A stretch of DNA of 13,082 bases. Source: Nioella sp964229645. GTDB lineage: Bacteria > Pseudomonadota > Alphaproteobacteria > Rhodobacterales > Rhodobacteraceae. Positions within the stretch are counted from its first letter, which is position 1. The number at the start of each line of letters is the position of its first letter. The stretch spans positions 1 to 13,082 of the forward strand of contig NZ_CAXREX010000293.1 of NCBI RefSeq assembly GCF_964229645.1, in the 5' to 3' direction. Below, one piece after another: positions 1 through 6,386 of this stretch. The translations under genes were made by a program, and so were the position numbers. The notes under the pieces are model-generated. The model searched no databases. It worked only from the letters and a program-made list of their open reading frames with translations, and had not been told where the DNA came from.

Positions 1-1
1 T

Positions 2-1261
2 TTCACGCTGGCGGGCAACCTGACGGTTCTGGAAAACGTGATGCTGGGGTCAGAATCCCTGACGCGGCTGAAATCGGCCCGGGGGGCCGCGCGCAGGAAG
101 CTGATGCAGATCGCCGACCGCTTCGGCTTGCCGGTGAAGCCCGAGGCGAAGGTGAGTTCGCTGAGCGTGGGCGAACGGCAGCGGGTGGAGATCCTGAAAG
201 CGCTCTATCGTGACGCGCGGGTGCTGATCCTTGATGAGCCCACGGCGGTGCTGGCGCGGCCCGAGGCGCAGCGGCTGTTCGAGACATTGCGCGACATGAC
301 CAGGGAGGGGCTCTCTCTCATCTTCATCAGCCACAAGCTGCACGAGGTCATGGCGGCCTCGGACCGGGTCGCGGTGCTCAGGGGCGGCCGGATGGTGGCC
401 GAACGAAAGACCTCGGACACCAGCCCCGGCGAGCTGGCCGAACTGATGGTTGGCCGCAAGGTGGAACGCCCCGTGCGCCACGATCACGAGATCGGCGCGC
501 CGGTCCTGGTGGGCGAGCGTGTGCGCGTCGAAGAGGGCGGCGAGACCCGGCTCGACGATGTGACCTTTACCGTTCATGCGGGCGAGATCCTGGGCATCGT
601 CGGGGTTTCCGGCAACGGGCAGGCCGCGCTCGGCGCGCTTCTGTCTGGGCTGGCGCATCCGGCGGCGGGCAGCTTGACGCTGGTGGGCAAGGACGTGGGT
701 CATCTGGGCCCGCGCGGCATGATCCGGGCGGGCGCGGGCCGCGTGCCGGAGGACCGCCATGCCGAGGGCATGGTGGGCGAGCTCAGCCTTTGGGAAAACG
801 CGGTGCTGGAACGGCTGCGCACGCCCGCCTTCTCGCGCCGGGGCTTCGTCAGGCAAGGCGCGGCGCGGGGCTACACGGCAGAGCTGATCAAGCGGTTCGA
901 CATTCGCGGCGCGACGCCCGAGACGCGCACCCGGCTTTTGTCGGGGGGCAACATGCAAAAGCTGATCCTGGGGCGGGTTCTGTCCAACGGGCCGCGCTTC
1001 GTGCTGGCCAACCAGCCCACGCGGGGACTCGACGAGGGCGCGATTGCCGCCGTCCATGCGGAATTGCTGGCCGCGCGGGCCGAAGGCGCAGCGATCCTTC
1101 TTATATCAGAAGAGCTGGAGGAAGCCGTGGCCCTGTCGGACCGTATTCAGGCCATTGTGAAGGGCCGCCTGTCAGAACCCATTTCCGCCGACGAGGCCGA
1201 TCCGCAGCGTTTGGGCCTGATGATGGCGGGTGTCTGGACGGAGGACGATCATGCGGCTTGA
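2..1261 (+). CDS. Sugar/nucleoside-type ABC transporter ATPase (duplicated NBD), 5' partial
   Basis: Energises import by a BmpA/NupABC/YufNOPQ-type ABC transporter at the inner membrane. The reading frame is open from the first bases of the window, entering at FTLAGNLTVLENVMLG, the Q-loop region of the first nucleotide-binding domain. The N-terminus with the first Walker A is therefore missing (roughly 70-90 residues, judged from the family). The first domain shows the signature LSVGERQ and Walker B LILDEPTAVL, then the switch SHKLHEV. The second domain has GVSGNGQAAL in place of a canonical Walker A (the Lys is a Gln), the signature LSGGNMQK, and ANQPTRGLDEGA where Walker B is normally DEP. 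This degenerate second half is usual in RbsA/YufO-like ATPases. The stop codon overlaps the next start (permease ATG at 1251), so the genes are translationally coupled. Nucleoside-like substrate is inferred from gene order only. Confidence 0.9.
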   Translation, partial: FTLAGNLTVLENVMLGSESLTRLKSARGAARRKLMQIADRFGLPVKPEAKVSSLSVGERQRVEILKALYRDARVLILDEPTAVLARPEAQRLFETLRDMTREGLSLIFISHKLHEVMAASDRVAVLRGGRMVAERKTSDTSPGELAELMVGRKVERPVRHDHEIGAPVLVGERVRVEEGGETRLDDVTFTVHAGEILGIVGVSGNGQAALGALLSGLAHPAAGSLTLVGKDVGHLGPRGMIRAGAGRVPEDRHAEGMVGELSLWENAVLERLRTPAFSRRGFVRQGAARGYTAELIKRFDIRGATPETRTRLLSGGNMQKLILGRVLSNGPRFVLANQPTRGLDEGAIAAVHAELLAARAEGAAILLISEELEEAVALSDRIQAIVKGRLSEPISADEADPQRLGLMMAGVWTEDDHAA

Positions 1262-2294
1262 ACGACGGGCCCATGTGCCGCTTTCGCTGGTGATCATTGC
1301 CCCGCTTGCGGCGGTATTCGCGGCGCTTCTGCTGGCATCCGGCCTGATTGCGGCGGCCGGGGTGAACCCGATCACCGCCTATGGCGAGATGCTGCGCGGG
1401 GCGCTTGGCTCGCGCCTGTCGATCACCGAGATGCTGACCCGCGCCACACCGCTCATCTTTACCGGCCTTGCCGCAGCCGTCGCCTTCCGCGCGCGGCTGT
1501 GGAACATCGGCGGTGAGGGGCAGTTCTTCGTCGGTGCGCTGGCCACCGCCTGGATCGGACACTCGCTTGGCGTGCCGGGCTGGATCGGCGTGCCGCTCCT
1601 GATGCTGGCGGGCATGGCGGCGGGGGCCGCGCTGCTGGCGGGGCCTGCCTTCCTGCGGTTGCGCTTTGGCGTGGATGAGGTGGTGACGACACTGCTGCTC
1701 AACTTCATCGTGATCCTCTTCGTGGGGCTGATGATCGAAGGCCCGATGCGCGACCCGCTGGCCTTCGGCTGGCCGCAATCGGTGCCGGTCGATGGCGATT
1801 TCCGCCTGCCCGACCTTGTGCCGCGCACGCGCCTGCATATAGGGCTTCTGTTTGCCATTGCCGCCGCCGGGGCCGTCTGGCTGGTGCTGGCGCGCACCGT
1901 CTTCGGCGCGGAAACGCGGGCCGCTGGCCTCAATGCCTCTGCCGCTGCCTTCGCAGGCATTTCGCTGCCAAAGACCATCATGGGCGTTGCGTTGCTCTCC
2001 GGCGCGCTGGCTGGCCTTGCCGGGTCGGTCGAGGTGATGGGCGTCACGGCGGGCGTCACCACGACGATGAGCCCGGGCTTCGGCTACGCGGGCATCGTCG
2101 TGGCCATGCTGGCCGCGCTGCATCCTGCGGGCGTTGTCGCCGCTGCCGTCTTCGTGGCCACGGTCTTCGTGGGCGCCGATGCCATGAGCCGCGCGACCGG
2201 CGTTCCCAGCTTCATCGCCGATGTGATCGTGGCGCTATGCCTTCTGACCATGATCGTGGCCCTTCTCTTTACAACCTACCGGGTGCGCCGATGA
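1251..2294 (+). CDS. ABC transporter permease, BPD_transp_2 family (YufP/NupB-like)
   Basis: First membrane subunit of the importer, about 347 residues and mostly hydrophobic. It starts with a short basic N-terminus, then a first membrane segment (SLVIIAPLAAVFAALLLASGLIAA). Family features are the NPITAYGEMLRGALGS stretch, LTRATPLIFTGLAAAVAFRARLWNIGGEGQFFVGA, and the cytoplasmic coupling region RAAGLNASAAAFAGIS. I chose ATG 1251 because GGAGGA lies a few bases upstream. A GTG at 1230 in the same frame would add seven residues (MSGRRTI) that look like read-through of the Shine-Dalgarno region. It overlaps the ATPase gene by 11 bases and the second permease by 4. The pair of unequal permeases (this longer one, then a shorter one) is the usual order in YufOPQ-type operons. 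The ligand cannot be read from the sequence. Confidence 0.9.
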   Translation: MRLERRAHVPLSLVIIAPLAAVFAALLLASGLIAAAGVNPITAYGEMLRGALGSRLSITEMLTRATPLIFTGLAAAVAFRARLWNIGGEGQFFVGALATAWIGHSLGVPGWIGVPLLMLAGMAAGAALLAGPAFLRLRFGVDEVVTTLLLNFIVILFVGLMIEGPMRDPLAFGWPQSVPVDGDFRLPDLVPRTRLHIGLLFAIAAAGAVWLVLARTVFGAETRAAGLNASAAAFAGISLPKTIMGVALLSGALAGLAGSVEVMGVTAGVTTTMSPGFGYAGIVVAMLAALHPAGVVAAAVFVATVFVGADAMSRATGVPSFIADVIVALCLLTMIVALLFTTYRVRR

Positions 2295-3232
2295 GTGACG
2301 CGATTGACCTTCTGTTGAATACCAGCCTCTGGGCGGCCGTGCTGCGCATTGCGACGCCGCTCATCTTCGGAGTGCTCGGCGCGCTTCTGTGCGAGCGCTC
2401 GGGCGTTCTGAACCTCGGTATTGAAGGCATCATGACCATGGGCGCGATGACCGGCTGGCTGACCGTCTACATGGGCGCCCCCCTGCTGGTGGGGCTGCTT
2501 GTGGCGGCGCTTTGCGGGGCGTTGATGGGGCTGTTGCATGCCGGGCTGACCGTGCCCCTTGGCCTGTCGCAGCACGTGTCGGGGCTGGGGATCACGCTCT
2601 TTGCCTCGGCGCTGACCTATTACCTTTACCGCCTGCTGGTCGAGGTGGGCGACCTGCCCCCGACGATCGAACCCTTCCGTGCGCTCGACATCCCCGTGCT
2701 GTCCGACATTCCGGTATTGGGACCGATCCTCTTTTCACAGGCGTTGCCAACCTACCTGGCCCTGCTGGCCGTGGCGGTCATGGCCTATGTGCTGGCGCGC
2801 ACGCCGCTTGGGCTGGCCATTCGCATGACGGGCGAGAACCCGCACGCGGTCGAGGCGCAGGGGCTCAACCCGATCCGCATCCGTATCGGCGCGGTGGTGG
2901 CGGGCTCGGCGCTGATGGCCGTGGGCGGCAGCTTCCTGACGATGGCCGCCTTCGACAGCTTCTTTCCCGGCATGGTGCAGGGGCGCGGCTGGATCTGCAT
3001 CGCGCTTGTGGTCTTTGCCAGCTGGCGGCCCGGCAAGGCGCTGATCGGCGCGCTTCTGTTCGCCTTCTTCGACGCCTACCAGCTGCGGCTGCAAACGGCG
3101 ATCGAGGGCGTGCCCTACCAGCTCTTCCTGATGGCGCCTTACGTGCTGTCGATCGTGGCGCTCATCCTCGTGGCCCGCCGGGCCGAGGTTCCGGCGGCCC
3201 TGATGGCCCCCTACCGGCGCGGGGAACGCTAG
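2291..3232 (+). CDS. ABC transporter permease, BPD_transp_2 family (YufQ/NupC-like)
   Basis: Second membrane subunit of the same importer, about 313 residues. Typical sequence is ATPLIFGVLGALLCERSGVLNLGIEGIMTMGAM near the N-terminus, matching the LFAALGELFSERSGVLNLGIEG-like signature of this subfamily. Later come a coupling helix region (IRMTGENPHAVEAQGLN) and GRGWICIALVVFASWRPGKALIGALLFA. I chose ATG 2291, which forms an ATGA overlap with the upstream stop; the same frame is open to 2237, but that would place 18 extra residues inside the first permease gene. There is no strong ribosome-binding site, consistent with coupling to the upstream gene. The stop TAG shares three bases with the stop of the oppositely oriented oxidoreductase gene, so the operon ends here with no room for a conventional terminator. 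Confidence 0.9.
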   Translation: MSDAIDLLLNTSLWAAVLRIATPLIFGVLGALLCERSGVLNLGIEGIMTMGAMTGWLTVYMGAPLLVGLLVAALCGALMGLLHAGLTVPLGLSQHVSGLGITLFASALTYYLYRLLVEVGDLPPTIEPFRALDIPVLSDIPVLGPILFSQALPTYLALLAVAVMAYVLARTPLGLAIRMTGENPHAVEAQGLNPIRIRIGAVVAGSALMAVGGSFLTMAAFDSFFPGMVQGRGWICIALVVFASWRPGKALIGALLFAFFDAYQLRLQTAIEGVPYQLFLMAPYVLSIVALILVARRAEVPAALMAPYRRGER

Positions 3233-4257
3233 GCGATCTCGACCGTCTGGCCCGTGCGCGCCGAGGTCTTGACCGCCTCGATGACCTTGAGCGCGGCAAG
3301 CCCGTCCGCCCCCGTCACCAGTGGCGCGGCCTCGCCCCGGATCACCTGGGCGAAATGACGGATCTGGCGCACCAGCGGATCCTCGAAGCCGAAGATCTGG
3401 CGCGTGGCGGCAATGGGGTTCCACCAGCTCTGCTCGCCCTCGTGCCGCCAGAGCGCGAGATTGGGCAGGGCCAGCGACCCCTTGGTGCCGCCGAGCCAGT
3501 AGCAGTTTTCCGAGGTTGCCGGGTAAGCGGGGTTTTCCCGCGCCGTCAGTTCCCAGCTCCAGGGGGCGGCGGCGGCATCGCTGACATTGACGGTGCCCAG
3601 CACCCCCGAGGCGAAGCGCAGCAGGATCACGGCGGTTTCCTCCACCTCGTTGCCACGCAGCGCATTGCTTTCCATCGCATGGACCGAGGCCACCGGGCCG
3701 CACAGCGCCTGCAACAGGTCGATGTCGTGGATCAGGTTGAGATAGACGGGCCCCGCGCCCTTGCGGCGGCGCCAGTCGACCTCGAAATAATGCTCGGGCT
3801 TCATGAACCAGGTCTGCGCCTGCACGGCGGTCAACTGCCCCAACTCGCCGCCTGCCACGATCTCGACCGCCTTCTGAATGAGCGGATTGTGGCGCCGGTG
3901 ATGCCCCGTCAGCAGCGCCACGCCCGCAGACTCGGCCGCCGCGATCACCGCCTCGCCCGAGGCCACGTCATCGGTGAAGGGTTTTTCCACCAGCGCGGGC
4001 AGGCCCGCCGCGATACAGGCCAGCGCGGTCTCGGCATGGACCTGGTTGGGCAGCGCCAGCACCACGCCCTCGGCCTGCCCCGCTGCAAAAAGACCGTCGA
4101 GATCGGCGAACCACGGCACCCCCAGCCCCTCGGCCATGCTGCGCGCAGCGTCGGTCGGGTCGACCACGGCGGCAAGCTTTGCCCCACCCGCAAGCGCGAT
4201 GGCCTCGATATGACGGCGTCCGATCAGGCCCGCCCCGGCAACGGCAATCCGGGCCAT
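3229..4257 (-). CDS. Gfo/Idh/MocA-family NAD(P)-dependent oxidoreductase
   Basis: Predicted cytosolic dehydrogenase or reductase of about 342 residues, the usual family length. The N-terminal Rossmann fold opens with RIAVAGAGLIGRRH (GxGxxG). It has the family lysine in EKPFTDD (about residue 92) and GHHRRHNPLIQKA. The substrate domain contains GPVYLNLIHDIDLLQALCG, with the family histidine in the IHDID motif. Asn stands where many relatives have Asp two residues before it. ATG 4257 was chosen because it follows the aroQ stop by one base with GGGGG upstream; a TTG at 4269 would only add four residues. It is the last gene of the leftward regulator-aroQ-oxidoreductase operon, so it probably works on the same hydroaromatic pathway, for example a polyol ring or a side-entry substrate. 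The family also acts on inositols and sugars, and the actual substrate is not visible. Its family is clear; its role is open. Confidence 0.9.
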   Translation of the reverse strand: MARIAVAGAGLIGRRHIEAIALAGGAKLAAVVDPTDAARSMAEGLGVPWFADLDGLFAAGQAEGVVLALPNQVHAETALACIAAGLPALVEKPFTDDVASGEAVIAAAESAGVALLTGHHRRHNPLIQKAVEIVAGGELGQLTAVQAQTWFMKPEHYFEVDWRRRKGAGPVYLNLIHDIDLLQALCGPVASVHAMESNALRGNEVEETAVILLRFASGVLGTVNVSDAAAAPWSWELTARENPAYPATSENCYWLGGTKGSLALPNLALWRHEGEQSWWNPIAATRQIFGFEDPLVRQIRHFAQVIRGEAAPLVTGADGLAALKVIEAVKTSARTGQTVEIA

Positions 4258-4258
4258 G

Positions 4259-4699
4259 TCAGCCCCCAAGTGTCAGGCCGAGATGGCGCACCGCCAGCGC
4301 GTAGCCACCGATGCCGAACCCCGCCATGACCGCGTCAGAGCGGTGGCTGACATAGGAATGATGGCGGAACGGCTCGCGCTTGTGGACCTGGCTGATATGA
4401 ACCTCGATCACCGGTCCCTCGAAGGTGTTGAGCGCATCCAGAATGGCCACTGATGTATGGGTGTAGGCCGCCGGGTTGATCACGATGGCCGCCGCCTTTT
4501 CACGCGCCTCGTGGATCCAGTCGATGATCTCGCCCTCGTGGTTGGACTGGCGCAGATCGGTCTCCAGCCCGAATTCCGCGGCGACGGCGGCGCAATTGCG
4601 GGCCACGTCGTCCAGCGTGTCATGCCCGTAGATCTCGGGCTGGCGCTTGCCAAGGAGGTTCAGGTTGGGGCCGTTGAGAATGTAGATGGTCTTGCTCAT
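4259..4699 (-). CDS. aroQ: Type II 3-dehydroquinate dehydratase
   Basis: Converts 3-dehydroquinate to 3-dehydroshikimate in the cytosol; type II enzymes form dodecamers. At 146 residues it has standard length and all the hallmarks: NGPNLNLLGKRQPEIYG with the catalytic loop Arg19 and Tyr24, QSNHEGEIIDWIHEA, INPAAYTHTSVAILDAL with Asn75, and IEVHIS with the catalytic His101. The start has AAGGA seven bases upstream, and its ATG overlaps the stop of the GntR regulator by four bases. A biosynthetic copy would be expected elsewhere (in many proteobacteria next to accB). Here it sits between a GntR regulator and an oxidoreductase, opposite a TRAP/AroE operon, which suggests a catabolic role in quinate breakdown. 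Type II enzymes are used both in biosynthesis and in quinate catabolism, so the role rests on context rather than on the protein itself. Confidence 0.95.
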   Translation of the reverse strand: MSKTIYILNGPNLNLLGKRQPEIYGHDTLDDVARNCAAVAAEFGLETDLRQSNHEGEIIDWIHEAREKAAAIVINPAAYTHTSVAILDALNTFEGPVIEVHISQVHKREPFRHHSYVSHRSDAVMAGFGIGGYALAVRHLGLTLGG

Positions 4700-5388
4700 G
4701 GGGCGGTCCTTTTCGGGTCCGGGTCATCTGCGGGCATGAGGCCGGTCATGCGCCGGCCCGTGCGTTCGATATCCTGTTTGAGAAGCGCTGGCGCAAGCTC
4801 GGCATTGCGCGCGATGGCGGCCTCGGCGATTGCGGCATGTTCCGCGCCGAAATCGCGGCCGGGATCGGTAAAGCCCAGAAGATGGCCATAGCGCAGATGC
4901 AGCGCGCGCAGCGTCGCGCAGTAGCGCACCAGCATGGGCAGCGGGCAGCCCTCGCTGAGCGCCGCGTGAAACGTGCCGCAGGCGGCCTCGGTATCGCCAT
5001 GGGCGTCGCGGCGGCTGCGATGAAGTGCGGCCAGAAGGTCGGCCTCCCACTCGATCGAGGCGGCGGCAATAGCATGGCGCAGGGCCAGGGATTCGAGGTC
5101 CGCGCGCAGCCGTGTGACCTCGGCCAGGTTCGCCCGCGACACCGGCGCGATGCGATAGCCGCGCTGATCCTCGAACTGGACTAGTTCATCGGCCACCAGG
5201 CGCGAGATCGCTTCGCGCATCGGTGACAGCGACACGCCGAATCGCGCACGCATCTGGTCGAGATTGACCTTCTCGCCCGGCGCGAAATCACCGGCCAGGA
5301 TGGCACGGCGCAATTCCTCGGCGACGCGGCTGGCGCGTGTCTTCTTGGATGCGTCGCCACGGGCGCTATGATCGGTCAGGGCTGGCAT
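4696..5388 (-). CDS. GntR-family transcriptional regulator (FCD/FadR subfamily)
   Basis: DNA-binding regulator of about 230 residues and first gene of the leftward aroQ operon. The N-terminal winged helix spans roughly residues 15-80 (RVAEELRRAILAGDFAPGEKV, then FGVSLSPMREAISRLVADELV and the wing GYRIAPVS). A helical FCD effector domain follows. In FCD domains metal ligands are usually a D-x3-H pair, an EH in the penultimate helix and a late His. Here CGTFHAAL has Cys where Asp is expected, EHAAI keeps its His, and the late position reads KQDIERT with Asp in place of His. Metal or effector binding may therefore differ from its divergent partner. ATG 5388 follows GAGGA about 11 bases upstream; an in-frame ATG at 5481 would add a basic stretch encoded by the intergenic control region and is less likely. 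Probable role: local control of quinate/shikimate genes. Confidence 0.9.
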   Translation of the reverse strand: MPALTDHSARGDASKKTRASRVAEELRRAILAGDFAPGEKVNLDQMRARFGVSLSPMREAISRLVADELVQFEDQRGYRIAPVSRANLAEVTRLRADLESLALRHAIAAASIEWEADLLAALHRSRRDAHGDTEAACGTFHAALSEGCPLPMLVRYCATLRALHLRYGHLLGFTDPGRDFGAEHAAIAEAAIARNAELAPALLKQDIERTGRRMTGLMPADDPDPKRTAP

Positions 5389-5533
5389 GTAAGGGATTCG
5401 TCCTCTCCGAGACGAGAAATGGCAGTTAAATCGATTTTTTGCAAGAAGATTGAAAATGCTGTATGCAGGTCGCAGATGCATTGAACGCCCTGCCCCGTGC
5501 AGGTAAGGAATGATCGCTCATCAAGGGAACCCG
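5389..5533. promoter_or_regulatory. Divergent promoter/operator region between two GntR genes
   Basis: This 145-base region separates the two divergent regulator genes and is clearly AT-rich between about 5414 and 5465, unlike the surrounding coding DNA. It contains a perfect 10-base palindrome AAATCGATTT at 5428-5437. Read on the minus strand, 5439-5428 gives AAAAATCGATTT, which matches 11 of 12 bases with a stretch upstream of the TRAP operon. A weak rightward promoter candidate is TTGCAA (5439-5444), a 17-base spacer, then TATGCA (5462-5467). AATGC and GCATT half-sites flank the latter. GntR/FCD regulators commonly bind palindromes in such shared regions, so autoregulation is plausible. 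The exact operator and start sites are not determined. Confidence 0.5.
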
Positions 5534-6199
5534 ATGCAGGACCTGCACCATACGCCCACAGCCGACGAGGATGTCTATTACGCGATCCGTCGCGACATCA
5601 TCTTCGGGCGCTTGCCGGCCGGGGAACGGCTGCGGCTGACGCCGCTGGCCGAGCGCTATGGCAGCTCGGTCTCGGCGCTGCGGGAACGGCTGGTGCGGCT
5701 GGTGTCCGAAGGCTTTGCCACCGGCGAAGGCCAGCGCGGCTTTTACGTGGCGGACATGTCCGAGGCGGGCCTGCGAGAGATCGCGGAACTGCGTATCCTG
5801 CTGGAATGTCATGCACTTCGGCTGTCGTTCCAGAAGGGAGATACCGAGTGGGAAGCCAGCATCGTCTCGGCCCATCACAAGCTGCACCGCATGGAAGAGC
5901 GCATGAAAGCGGGGGATTCCTCGGCGCGCGAAGCCTGGAAGCAGCATGACTGGGAATTCCACCAGGCGCTGATCCAGGCCTGCGGCTCGCCCGAGCTGCT
6001 GTCGGTGCATGGCACCGTGTTCGACAAGTATCTGCGCTACCAGATGCGGCTTTTGACCTTCCGAGGCGATGCCGCCGCCGCCGAACACAAGCAACTGCTC
6101 GACGCTGCCCTTGACCGGGATGCGTCCCGCGGCGAGGCGATCCTGCGCCAGCATATCGAAGGCGGTGTCGACCACTGCCTGAGCTACTACCAGGGCTGA
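5534..6199 (+). CDS. GntR-family transcriptional regulator (FCD subfamily), divergent paralogue
   Basis: Second FCD-type GntR regulator, about 221 residues. The winged helix lies near residues 12-75 (DVYYAIRRDIIFGRLPAGERL, then YGSSVSALRERLVRLVSEGF and GFYVADMS). The FCD domain keeps the canonical metal ligands: HDWEFH supplies the D-x3-H pair, EHKQLLDAAL the next His, and RQHIEGG the last one. I preferred ATG 5534 because AAGGGA lies at good spacing upstream. An ATG at 5510 in frame has AAGGA immediately against the codon, which is too close. It is separated by 187 bases from the TRAP operon that it probably controls, together with the leftward operon. Effector identity is an inference: quinate, shikimate or a dehydro-intermediate. 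It differs enough from the neighbouring regulator not to be a recent duplicate. Confidence 0.9.
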   Translation: MQDLHHTPTADEDVYYAIRRDIIFGRLPAGERLRLTPLAERYGSSVSALRERLVRLVSEGFATGEGQRGFYVADMSEAGLREIAELRILLECHALRLSFQKGDTEWEASIVSAHHKLHRMEERMKAGDSSAREAWKQHDWEFHQALIQACGSPELLSVHGTVFDKYLRYQMRLLTFRGDAAAAEHKQLLDAALDRDASRGEAILRQHIEGGVDHCLSYYQG

Positions 6200-6247
6200 G
6201 CCCTTCCCCCAGATTTGGTCGTCTCTCCTTCTGGCCCGACGCGCCGG

Positions 6248-6263
6248 GGGCGCGCTTGCGCCC
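6248..6263 (+). other. Short GC hairpin after the regulator gene
   Basis: GGGCGC (6248-6253) and GCGCCC (6258-6263) form a perfect 6-base-pair stem with the loop GCTT, 49 bases beyond the regulator stop. No T tract follows (the next bases are ACCTCTCC), so it is at best a weak terminator or RNA-stabilising stem between the regulator and the TRAP operon. Confidence 0.3.
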
Positions 6264-6269
6264 ACCTCT

Positions 6270-6386
6270 CCGTCAACAAAGGTTCGAAAAATCGTTTTTG
6301 TTGGACTTCTTCGTCTGCCCATGCGATAGCGGTATCCGTCAGATTCGGGCGGGAGGCCCGACAGGAGACATCTAGGGAGGATACAA
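6270..6386 (+). promoter_or_regulatory. Putative control region of the TRAP/AroE operon
   Basis: AT-rich stretch in a GC-rich setting just before dctP. CAACAAA (6274-6280) and TTTGTTG (6297-6303) are perfect inverted repeats 16 bases apart. Between and overlapping them, 6287-6298 reads AAAAATCGTTTT, an 11/12 match to the minus strand at 5439-5428 upstream of the other operon. A weak promoter candidate follows: TTGGAC (6301-6306), an 18-base spacer, GATAGC (6325-6330). A strong Shine-Dalgarno sequence, GGGAGGA, sits five bases before the dctP ATG. An operator overlapping a promoter fits repression by one of the two adjacent GntR regulators. All of this is pattern reading; neither the promoter nor the operator is proven. 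Confidence 0.45.

Noticed and set aside
571..1060. Second ATPase domain as a pseudogenised half, because Walker A lacks Lys and Walker B reads NQP
   Set aside because: These substitutions are normal in RbsA/YufO-type double ATPases, and the frame is intact.
1101..2123. Long minus-strand frame opposite the ATPase end and first permease
   Set aside because: The translation is Arg/His/Gln-rich with no domain; the plus-strand proteins here are unambiguous.
2512..4329. A very long open frame on the plus strand spanning the second permease and the oxidoreductase
   Set aside because: It is out of frame with one well-supported gene and antisense to another. Its product is Arg/Gly/Ala-rich with no recognisable domain, as expected from shadow frames in GC-rich DNA.
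4259..4699. aroQ as the housekeeping biosynthetic gene
   Set aside because: It cannot be excluded from sequence, but its place in a regulator-led operon opposite TRAP/AroE-like genes makes a catabolic role more likely.
6187..6199. AGGGC-TGA-GCCCT repeat at the end of the rightward regulator gene as a terminator
   Set aside because: The stem is only five pairs with a three-base loop and no T tract follows.
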